Below, in pieces: positions 54,096 through 64,000 of a DNA stretch of 64,000 bases. The stretch covers positions 2,239,501 through 2,303,500 of the forward strand of contig OZ022498.1 of NCBI GenBank assembly GCA_963989385.1. Reading direction: 5' to 3'. The DNA is from Ctena decussata. Taxonomy: Eukaryota; Mollusca; Bivalvia; Lucinida; Lucinidae. Positions within the stretch are counted from its first letter, which is position 1, and each line of letters begins with the position of its first letter. A model generated the notes under the pieces. That model searched no databases. It was not told where the DNA came from and worked only from the letters and a program-made list of their open reading frames with translations. The position numbers were made by a program, and so were the translations under genes.

Positions 54096-55662
54096 GGTGT
54101 AACGGTCAGTTTTTTCCCCCGGCCCAGTCTTTCCCCGGGGAAGAACTGGGTCGGCCCATTTCTTCCCCGAGGAAAAAACTGACTAGTCAGTTCTTTCCCC
54201 CGGGGAAGAAACTGACCAGTCAGTTTTTTCCCCACCCAGTCAGTTTTTTCCCCAGCTTAAATTTTTTAGATAGCATATTGTTTTATCATTTTGAGTGGGG
54301 AAACACTTTGAAAGTTTTTTTTTAAATCCCAGCAAGACACTTTATCGCTAAAATTTCCATCCTAGAAAGTGTAGAATAGAAGTGGTCTGCCCACTCTTTC
54401 CCTGCACTAAAAGAGTGATAATGTAGGTTCTTTAGAATGTGATAAAAACCCTTTTTATGAATGCAAGTGAAATTTGTTATATGCAAGTATTTAGGAACTT
54501 TGGTACTGAGAAGTAGTACATTGAGCTCTTACAAAATTTAATGGGGGTGGGGAAAGACTGGGCCGACCCAGTCTTTCCCCACCCTGAATACAAAATACTC
54601 CTATGTTTTAAAATAACATTTTTTTAAACCAACTGGTATTTGTAAAAAAAAGGCTAATTTTATTACAGAACTGATCTAGTAATAAAATCTTCATTCACTG
54701 TGTAGCAACAGGTTGGGATATACTTCACTAGGGAGGGGTGGGGAAAGACTGGGCCAGCCCATTCTTTCCCCACCCTGAAAACAAAGAACTCATTATTTGA
54801 TATAAAATGATTTGAGAATGACTGGTATGTAGAGAAAGCAGCTAATTTATATGAGAGAGTCAAGCTGGTGAAAAAATCTTGTTTCACTGTTTACCAAAGG
54901 GGTTGCTTATTCTGCACTGGGGATGGGGAAAAACTGGGCCGCCCCTTTCCTTCCCGACCCTGAAGAAAGTGATAATGGTGGAAATACATACTTGGATTTA
55001 CCAATGGGATTTATTCCTATTTTTATGCATAGTAGTAAAATTTAATAAGTTCCAGCACTTGTCAACTCTGGTAATAATATGTTATAATTTTAGCTCTGTT
55101 TTATGGGGGTGGGGAAAAACTGGGCCGGCCCAGTCTTTCCCCACCCTGAAATCAAAGAACTCATTATTTGAAGTAATATGATTTGAGAACAATTGGTATG
55201 TGGAGAAATTGGTTACTTAATATCACAGAAACAGGCGAGCAAATCTTGTTTTACAGTTTACCATATGGGTTGGTTATTCTGCACCGGGAGTGGGGAAAAA
55301 CTGGGCCGGCCCATTCTTTCCCCACCCTGAAAAAAGTGATAATGGTGGAAATACATAATTGGATTAAGAAATAGGGTTAATGCCTGTTTTTATGCATACT
55401 AATGAAATTTGATATGTTCCAGCATGTATGAACTCTGGTATGACTGTTATACTATAAGCTCTATTTTATGGGGGTGGGGAAAAACTGGGCCGGCCCAGTC
55501 TTTCCCCACCCTGAAATCAAAGATCTCATTATTTGAAGAAAAATGATTTGAGAATGACTGGTATGTGGAGAAATCAGCTAATTTATATCAGAGAGACAAG
55601 CTGGTGATAAAATCTTGCTTCACTCTTTACCATATGGGTTGGTAATTCTGCACTGGGGGTGG

Positions 55663-57062
55663 CAGGGTTCGCGTTACCGCTCGCCAAAGTCGCCAAATGC
55701 GATAAAATATTTTTTTTGGCTCCAAAAATATTGATTTGGCGAAAACAAGTGGCGAAAAAAAACAAAACAATAAAAACGTATGGCAAAGTTTTACGGTATC
55801 AGAGAGGATCTCCACAATCATTATCAACAACTTCAATTACCGTTAATCTGCTCCTCAAGTAGCCTAGTCCACAGTGACGGGACACCAAGCAGACGCTTCA
55901 TGCCTCAAGGCTCGATGTTATGTAACCATGTCTATCAATGGCATTATTTTTGATTGCTCAGATAAACACATCATCGACACCTTACGAGCTAATAAACTCA
56001 CTGATCTGTGAAAATACAGGGCTGTTGATTGTCGATTAGAGATCAAACGAGTGTTGACCATGTGAAAAGGCGCTAAGCCACGTCTCAATATTATATACAA
56101 ATCAGCATGTGCAATACATTTAAGAGGTGTTTATTATCACTTTTCAGATCATAGAGTTCGAAGATTGTCTATACGAGTCTTGTATGACCAGGGAAAAAAA
56201 TCTTACAATTCCCTGGTATGACTGCATGAATGCACAGGCTGATCAATGTTTTCGCTTGTTGCAAACTCCGTAAAGTAGTTTTTTTGGGTCATTTATCCGA
56301 ACTTTAATAGATTATGGTGCAAAACTTATACATAATTAAATATATATGTTTTGATTCTGCTGTTTTACACATACCGATTTTTTATGTCAAAATGATCAGA
56401 ATTTGAACATTGTTATATATTCTTTAGTCTACAACAACTCTCAATCACTGAAACAAAACTCGTATGCAAGAGGAGGGTGAAAAACTGAGACCGATAATAA
56501 GGGTAGACAACACAGCATAACTCTAAAGTACTAGCTTTTGCAAAGCTTCTCAAGTACTAGCTTTTGCAAAACAAAATTCCTGGGTCAGATTGTCTCACAA
56601 TAATAATAGCTTATTATCATAAATAAATAATACTAATAAAAGGACAGTGATAATAAACAATTAGAAATAAATAATCATTAGGATATTTAAAATGGTTTAG
56701 GCTATTTATAATAGGTTCTTAAAAAAACAGAACAGGCAAAACAGACTACAATTCATGAAAAATTGAGGGCAGATAAAAGATTTAATTAAAAAATTGTAAG
56801 CTTTATTAGCAGTGTTAACCTCTTTCAACTGTCAGAGGAAAATGATTATGTCATGTAATAGACTCAAACCAGTCTAAACAACCACAGTAAATTGCCATTT
56901 AAGGAATATGTGTGTGTGTGGGAGAGGGGGGGGGGAGAAAGATATTTTCAAAGAATTCTTAATATTGCGAAAAACTGGCTTAAGTTCAAAGAATCTGGCA
57001 CAAACAATATCAATTTGGCGAAAGTGGTGGCGAAAGAAAAATATATCCAAGCGCTAACCCTG
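55663..57062. mobile_element. CAGGGTT-ended DNA element inserted in the array
   Basis: CAGGGTTCGCGTT and its partner AGCGCTAACCCTG are inverted; inner arms share TTGGCGAAA...GTGGCGAAA and ATATTGATTTGGCG-like text. Joining the flanks restores an array unit with GGTGG counted twice, so a 5-bp duplication. The terminus looks hAT-like, but hAT duplications are 8 bp, so the class is uncertain. No transposase seen. Confidence 0.7.
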
Positions 57063-60000
57063 GGTGGGGAAAAACTCGGCTGACCCATTCTTTCCCCACC
57101 CTGAAAAAAGTGATAATGGTGGAAAAACATAGTTGGATTAAGAAATACGGTTAATGCCTGTTTTTATGCATACTGATGAAATTTGATATGTTCCAGCATG
57201 TATGGACTCTGGTATGACTATGTAATACTATTAGCTCTATTTTATGGGGGTGGGGAAAAACTGGGCCGGCCCAGTCTTTCCCCACCCTGAAATCAAAGAA
57301 CTCATTATTTGAAGGAAAATGATTTGAGAATGACTGGTATGTGGAGAAATCAGCTAGTTTATATCAGAGAGACAAGCTGGTGATAAAATCTTGCTTCACT
57401 CTTTACCATATGGGTTGGTAATTCTGCACTGGGGGTGGGGAAAAACTGGGCCTGCCCATTCTTTCCCCACCCTGAAAAAAGTGATAATGGTGGAAAAACA
57501 TAGTTGGATTAAGAAATCGGGTTAATGCCTGTTTTTATGCATACTAATGAAATGTGATATGTTCCAGCATGTATGAACTCTGGTATGACTATGTTATACT
57601 ATAAGCTCAATTTTATGGGGGTGGGGAAAAACTGGGCTGGCCCAGTCTTTCCCCACCCTGAAATCCTAAGTCTCATTATTTCTTATAAAATGATTTGAGA
57701 ACGACTGGTATGTGGAGAAATCAGCTAATTTATATCAGAGAGATAAGCTGGTGATAAAATCTTGCTTCACTCTTTACCATAGGGGTTGGTTATCATCTGC
57801 ACTGGGCGTGGGGAATACTGGGCTGGCCCATTCTTTCTCCACCCTGAAAAAAGTGATAATGGTGGAAAAACTTGGATTAAGAAATGGGGTTAATGTCTGT
57901 TTTTATGCATACTAATGAAATTTGATATGTTCCAGCATGTATGAACTCTGGTATGATTATGTTATACTATAAGCTCTATTTCATGGGGGTGGGGAAAAAC
58001 TGGGCTGGCCCAGTCTTTCCCCACCCTGAAATTAAAGAACTCATTATTTGAAGAAAATGATTTTAGAATAACTGGTATGTGGAGAAATCAGCTAGTTTAT
58101 ACCAGAGAGACAAGCTGGTGATAAAATCTTGCTTCACTCTTTACCATATGGGTTGGTAATTCTGCACTGGGGGTGGGGAAAAACTGGGCTGGCCCATTCT
58201 TTCCCCACCCTGAAAAAAGTTATAATAGTGGAAAAACATAGTTGGATTAAGAAATAGGGTTAATGCCTGTTTTTATGCATACTGATGAAATTTGATATCT
58301 TTCAGCATGTATGAACTCTGGTATGACTATTTAATACTATAAGCTCTATTTTATGGGGGTGGGGAAAGACTGGGCCCCAGTGTTTCCCCACCCTGAAATT
58401 AAAGAACTCATTATTTGAAGAAAAATGATTTGAGAATGACTGGTATGTGGAGAAATCAGCTTGTTTATATCAGAGAGACAAGCTGGTGATAAAATCTTGC
58501 TTCATTCTTTACCATATGGGTTGGTTATTCTGCGCTGGGGATGGGGAAAGACTGGGCTGGCCCATTCTTTCCCCACCCTGAAAAAAGTGATAATGGTGGA
58601 AAAACATAGTTGGATTAAGAAAAAGGGGTTAATGCCTGTTTTTATGCATACTAATGAAATTTGATATGTTCCAGCATGTATGAACTCTGGTATGACTATG
58701 TTATACTATAAGCTCTATTTCATGGGGGTGGGGAAAAACTGGGCTGGCCTAGTCTTTCCCCACCCTGAAATTAAAGAACTCATTATTTGAAGAAAATGAT
58801 TTCAGAATGACTGGTATGTGGAGAAATCAGCTAGTTTATACCAGAGAGACATGCTGGTGATAAAATCTTGCTTCACTCTTTACCATATGGGTTGGTAATT
58901 CTGCACTGGGGGTGGGGAAAAACTGGGCCGGCCCTTTCTTTCCCCACCCTGAGAAAAGGGATAATGGTGGAAAAACTTAGTTGGATAAAGAAATGGGGTA
59001 AATGCCTGTTTTTATGCAAAATGATGAAATTTGGTATGTTCCAGCATGTATGAACTCTGGTATGACTATGTTATACTATAAGCTCAATTTTATGGGGGTG
59101 GGGAAAAAATGGGCCGGCCCAGTCTTTTCCTACCCTGAAATCACTAATCTCATTATTTCATATAAAATGATTTGAGAATGGCTGGTATGTGGAGAAATCA
59201 GCTAATTTATATCAGGGAGACAAGCTGGTGATAAAATCTTGCTTCACTCTTTACCATATGGGTTGGTTATTCTGCACTGGGGGTGGGGAAAAACTGGGCC
59301 GGCCCATTCTTTCCCCACCCTGAAAAAAGTGATAATGGTGGAAAAACATTTCTGGATTAAGAAACAGGGTTAATGCCTGTTTTTATGCATACTGATGAAA
59401 TTTGATATGTTTCGGCATGTATGAACTCTGGTATGACTATGTAATACTATTAGCTCTATTTTATGGCGGTGGGGAAAAACTGGGCCAGCCCATTCTTTCC
59501 CCACCCTGAAATTAAAGAACTCATTATTTGAAGAAAAATGATTTGAGAATGACTGGTATGTGGAGAAATCAGCTAGTTTATATCAGAGAGACAAGCTGGT
59601 GATAAAATCTTGCTTCATTCTTTACCATATGGGTTGGTAATTCTGCACTGGGGGTGGGGAAAAACTGGGCCGGCCCTTTCTTTCCCCACCCAGAGAAAAG
59701 GGATAATGGTGGAAAAACTTAGTTGGATAAAGAAATGGGGTAAATGCCTGTTTTTATGCAAACTGATGAAATTTGGTATGTTCCAGCATGTATGAACTCT
59801 GGTATGACTATGTTATACTATAAGCTCAATTTTATGGGGGTGGGGAAAAAATGGGCCGGCCCAGTCTTTTCCTACCCTGAAATCACTAATCTCATTATTT
59901 CAAATACAATGATTTGAGAATGACTGGTATGTGGAGAAATCAGCTAGTTTATATCAGGGAGACAAGCTGGTGATAAAATCTTGCTTCACTCTTTACCATA

Positions 60001-60937
60001 TGGGTTGGTTATTCTGCACTGGGGGTGGGGAAAAACTGGGCCGGCCCATTCTTTCCCCACTCTGAAAAAAGTGATAATGGTGGAAAAACATTTCTGGATT
60101 AAGAAACAGGGTTAATGCCTGTTTTTATGCATACTGATGAAATTTGATATGTTTCGGCATGTATGAACTCTGGTATGACTATGTATTACTATTAGCTCTA
60201 TTTTATGGCGGTGGGAAAAACTGGGCCAGCCCATTCTTTCCCCACCCTGAAATTAAAGAACTCATTATTTGAAGAAAAATGATTTGAGAATGACTGGTAT
60301 GTGGAGAAATCAGCTAGTTTATATCAGAGAGACAAGCTGGTGATAAAATCTTGCTTCATTCTTTACCATATTGGTTGGGTAATTCTGCACTGGGGGTGGG
60401 GAAAAACTGGGCCGGCCCTTTCTTTCCCCACCCTGAGAAAAGGGATAATGGTGGAAAAACTTAGTTGGATAAAGAAATGGGGTAAATGCCTGTTTTTATG
60501 CAAACTGATGAAATTTGGTATGTTCCAGCATGTATGAACTCTGGTATGACTATGTTATACTATAAGCTCAATTTTATGGGGGTGGGGAAAAAATGGGCCG
60601 GCCCAGTCTTTTCCTACCCTGAAATCACTAATCTCATTATTTCAAATAAAATGATTTGAGAATGACTGGTATGTGGAGAAATCAGCTAGTTTATATCAGA
60701 GAGACAAGCTGGTGATAAAATCTTGCTTCATTCTTTACCATATTGGTTGGGTAATTCTGCACTGGGGGTGGGGAAAAACTGGGCCGGCCCATTCTTTCCC
60801 CACCCTGAAAAAAGTGATAATGGTGGAAAAACATAGTTGGATTAAGAAATACGGTTAATGCCTGTTTTTATGCATACTGATGAAATTTGATATGTTTCGG
60901 CATGTATGAACTCTGGTATGACTATGTAATACTATTA

Positions 60938-61325
60938 CCGTATTCTACCTAATTAGCGCACATGCCTCTATAAGCGCACGGCGTGGCAATTTGTGAGGAA
61001 TAGGACTAGTAATGCACATATTTTTACTGGTTTATCCCTTTGCTTTCTCGTTTACAAGAGCTGAAAATGCAATAGAATATTTAAGTTTTTACTTCTAAAT
61101 CTTCTCTATCCTTCTACATGTATATCCGTACGAATTTAAAGGTTAAGCATCAGAGAAAAGCTGCTTATAAGCAGCTTTTCTCTGATGCTTTACCTTTAAA
61201 TTCGTTCCCTTCAATACATAATAACCTATTAAAATGTGCGCTTATATGAAAGAAAGTTTACTACAAGTATTTGCCGCCATTTTGAAAAAGTTAAGCGCAC
61301 AGGGCGCTAATAAGGTCGATTACGG
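60938..61325. mobile_element. MITE family G inserted in the array
   Basis: CCGTATTCTACCTAATTAGCGC and GCGCTAATAAGGTCGATTACGG termini, flanked by TA (60936-60937, 61326-61327). Removing it restores the array text ACTATTAGCTCTATTTTATG. GCGCAC motifs lie near both ends. Partial relative at 41951-42097. Confidence 0.8.
61132..61203. repeat. 72-bp hairpin nested in MITE G
   Basis: GAATTTAAAGGTTAAGCATC...AGAGAAAAGCTGCTTATAAGCAGCTTTTCTCT...CTTTAAATTC, almost perfect; absent from the aligned part of the 42-kb copy. Confidence 0.7.
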
Positions 61326-62902
61326 TAGCTCTATTTTATGGCGGTGGGGAAAAACTGGGCCAGCCCATTCTTTCCCCACCCTGAAATTAAAGAACTCATT
61401 ATTTGAAGAAAAAGATTTGAGAATGACTGGTATGTGGAGAAATCAGCTTGTTTATATCAGAGAGACAAGCTGGTGATAAAATCTTGCTTCATTCTTTACC
61501 ATAGGGGTTGGTTATTTTGCACTGAGGGTGGGGAAAAACTGGGCCAGCCCATTCTTTCCCCACCCTGAGAACAGAGAACTCATTATTTGAAGTAATTTGA
61601 TTTGAGAACAACTGGTATGTGGAGAAATTGGTTACTTAATATCACAGAAACAAGCAGGCGAGCAAATTTTGTTTCACTGTTTACCATAGGGGTTGATTAT
61701 TTTGCACTGGGGGTGGGGAAAAAGTGGGCCGGCCCATTCTTTCCCCACCCTGAAAGAATTAATAATTGTGGAAATTCATAGTTGGATTCAGAAATGGGGC
61801 TGTAAATGAAACATTTTTGCTTTATACTGTTTTTTAGGATTGACTTGGAGAGCTTTTTCCTTCCTTCATTAAATGTGTTTTGCTAATTAGAATTAGTGGT
61901 ATAACTTTATCAGGGTGGGGAAAGAATGGGCCGGCCCGGTTTTTCCCCACCCATCTAGCAGTTCTTCCATAACATCATTTTGTAAATAGTGAAAGATTCT
62001 TCTTTAACTAATTCAAGGCTGGGGAGAATGTGGCCACCCAGTTTTTCCATTGAATATTCATTGTTCATGCATACAGTCAGTATTTTTTTTCAGGGTGGGG
62101 AAAGAATGGGCCGGCCCAGTTTTTCCTCATCCCCCAAGCAGCATTTTTTAACTCGATAATTAACTGTATAAGATAAGTTTTAACATATTCTGGTTAGAAT
62201 TGACTTGAGGAGCTTTTTCGTACCCTCCATTGAATGTGTTTCGCCTATTAGAATTAGTGGTATAATTTTATGAGGGTGGGGAAAAAATGGGCCGGCCCAG
62301 TTTTTCCCCGCCTCTGGCTGTTCTTCCATAACTCCTTTTAGTAAAAAGTGAAACATTTATCTTAAGTTAATTCAAGTTGGGGGAGATGGTAATCACCCAG
62401 TATTTCCATTGAATATTCATTATTCTTGCATACAGTCAGTATTTTTTTCAGGGTGGGGAAAGAATGGTCCGGCCCAGTTTTTCCCCACCCCCAAGCAGTT
62501 TTCTTCAACCCCATAATGAACTGTGGAAGATAAGTTTTAGCTTATAGGTACTGTCTTGGCAAGATTTCCCCAGTATCAATGAATGTTGTTTGCTTATTAA
62601 AATTTGTTGTATATTTTTAACAGGGTGGGGAAAGAATGGGCCGGCCCGGTTTTTCCCCACCACAATCAGGACACAAATTTTATGTAAATGTAAGTCTTTT
62701 GAGACAAAAATAATATAACCAGGTTTTCCCCAATCCCCCAACACTGAAGAAAACACTTACAGAAAAAATGAAGGTGGGGAAAAAACTGACTGGGTGGGGA
62801 AAAAAACTGACTAGTCAGTTTCTTCCCCGGGGAAGAAACGGGCCGGCCCAGTTCTTCCCCGGGGAAAAAACTGACTGGGGGGAAAAACTGGCCTGTTACA
62901 CC

Positions 62903-63113
62903 GTGACCCAATTACCTAACAGGGTGCAATATAGGACGTGTCATTCCGAGGGGTATTCGCTGATCAGACGCAGCGAGGTGTTAAATTGGCTAGCGCACCA
63001 GTAAAGGTACCTGTGCTAACTATAATAGCAGGTAACTTTTACCTAGAGCAAATGACTTTTATTGCGTCACGGTTTTATGCATCGGTCATTGTTTATGTAA
63101 TTGATTTGCACGA
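62903..63113. other. unassigned sequence
   Basis: Nothing recognised. Confidence 0.4.
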
Positions 63114-63390
63114 ATGCAATAGATGCAAGTGCCGCCAATCGACAGTGATTCGATATCGATTTTTTCAGTGAACATGTCAGATACGTAATGTATAGTCATT
63201 ATAAATATCGATCATGCAAAATTTGCGCAGGCTGATCAGATCATACTTTCATGCAATAAATGCAAGTGTCGCCAATCGACAATGATTCGATATCGATTTT
63301 TCAGTGAACATGTCAGATACGTAATGTATAGTCATTATAAATATCGATCATGCAAAATTTGCGCAGGCTGATCAGATCATACTTTCACGA
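63114..63390 (+). repeat. 137-bp tandem duplication
   Basis: ATGCAATAGATGCAAGTGCC at 63114 and ATGCAATAAATGCAAGTGTC at 63251 start two nearly identical copies that run to CAGATCATACTTTCA. Confidence 0.9.
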
Positions 63391-64000
63391 AATCATCACG
63401 GGTGCCAGCATTTTTTTTTTGTTTTGTTTTACTTAAGTCGGTTCGTTCACTTTAAGAATAGTTTCCCGCGTTTTTCTATCCAGTTCCCGCCGATTCAGAC
63501 GCATCGTATGTGAAATGAGAACCAGTGTGAATTTATAAATAAAATATGGGAAATCCGCGATATTCAGCATCTGACTGAGACAGAAATATGCTATTCTACA
63601 AGTTTACTGACCCAAATATGCAGCTATATTCGTGCTTAATATAATATTCAACGAAAATAGACAGCTCTAATGACAGGTATGTTCATTGAAGTGTGGAATA
63701 TAACTCGGTTTTGAGATAAACAGATTTTGAGTTTTTAACAAGTATCAGCTTTCATCAAAATAATTGGAGCAAATCGGACCCATCATCCAAGATGCAATTT
63801 TGGATGTTCATATTGAGGGTCAGGGAAAAGTGGAGAGGAGTGATGGTTTGAGAATGCCAGATAATCAGATAGTTTTTTTGCAATTTAGCAATGGAATGGT
63901 CAGCACTAACACTATGAACACTACTGTAGAATTACACTGTAAATTAAACTTAGGATGGTAGTGTTACTGCACTGAAATGGCATACTTTTTAGGTTATATT
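63391..64000. other. unassigned sequence
   Basis: Includes a short T-run near 63411; open frames up to 65 codons show no family signature. Confidence 0.4.

Larger units (their letters stand above)
54096..62902. repeat. 8.8-kb palindrome array with inverted ends
   Basis: The ends GGTGTAACGGTCAGTTTTTTCC (54096) and the complement of ...GGCCTGTTACACC (62902) are inverted and built of blocks such as ACTGACTAGTCAGT and CTTCCCCGGGGAAG. Between them, about 35 copies of the palindrome GGGTGGGGAAAAACTGGG-CC-GGCCCAGTCTTTCCCCACCC recur every ~185 bp. Two spacer types alternate (GATAATGGTGGAAAAACATA... and ...AACTCATTATTTGAAG), giving a ~370-bp higher-order unit; the last ~900 bp uses other spacers. No coding capacity: short open frames repeat only because the units do. 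Interrupted at 55663-57062 and 60938-61325. Confidence 0.88.

Noticed and set aside
54879..61476. Series of similar 60-100 codon frames with GWGKTGPAHSFPTLKK
   Set aside because: They repeat because the ~370-bp array units repeat; frames break at the spacers and there is no start or splice context.
63764..63961. 65-codon frame near the window end
   Set aside because: Begins with TTG, has no family signature and no splice context; chance frame or beyond what the sequence supports.

Overview
The window reads as nuclear DNA of a bivalve mollusc. Evidence: a spliced animal gene with GT-AG introns, AT-rich sequence, tRNA-derived SINEs, a Tc1 transposon, a LINE 3' end, very dense palindromic MITEs, and tandem-cored elements with conserved ends that resemble the bivalve 'pearl' and Drosophila DINE-1 (Helentron-derived, HINE) groups. 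The species is not established; a clam-like bivalve is a guess.

Host gene. One gene is recognisable: SCAI (suppressor of cancer cell invasion) on the minus strand. Thirteen exons lie between 40637 and 12192. They join in phase with canonical splice sites and encode the last ~540 codons up to the stop. The N-terminal exon(s) were not found and probably lie beyond 64000 or before the first visible acceptor. Almost everything from 12 to 41 kb is therefore SCAI intron.

Layout. 0-4.2 kb: a pair of inverted arms enclosing an intact Tc1 transposon (2076-3592). 4.2-12 kb: MITEs and SINEs downstream of the SCAI stop. 12-41 kb: SCAI exons as islands between MITEs and tandem-cored elements at 15.5, 18.4, 21.6, 22.9, 25.3, 25.7, 29.4 and 40.7 kb. 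41-48 kb: a truncated tandem-cored element, a Tc1-ended non-autonomous element with a nested MITE, a mariner-like element, another tandem-cored element (45.4 kb) and a TTA-flanked foldback. 48-54 kb: a foldback with minisatellite arms, a diverged duplication, MITEs and a LINE fragment. 54.1-62.9 kb: an 8.8-kb array of a palindromic motif spaced ~185 bp, bounded by inverted ends and interrupted by two transposons. 63-64 kb: a 137-bp tandem duplication and unassigned sequence.

Main signal. Ten copies share one architecture: C[A/C/T]AGA, a 5' hairpin, a sub-terminal inverted repeat, a tandem core, often GACG-type microsatellite, and a 3' hairpin containing the inverse sub-terminal repeat followed by A-rich sequence. 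There are five different end families. Several unrelated cores carry consensus-like transcription factor sites: nuclear receptor repeats, RFX X-boxes and YY1-like motifs. Two comparisons with uninterrupted copies of the host repeat help place insertion boundaries.
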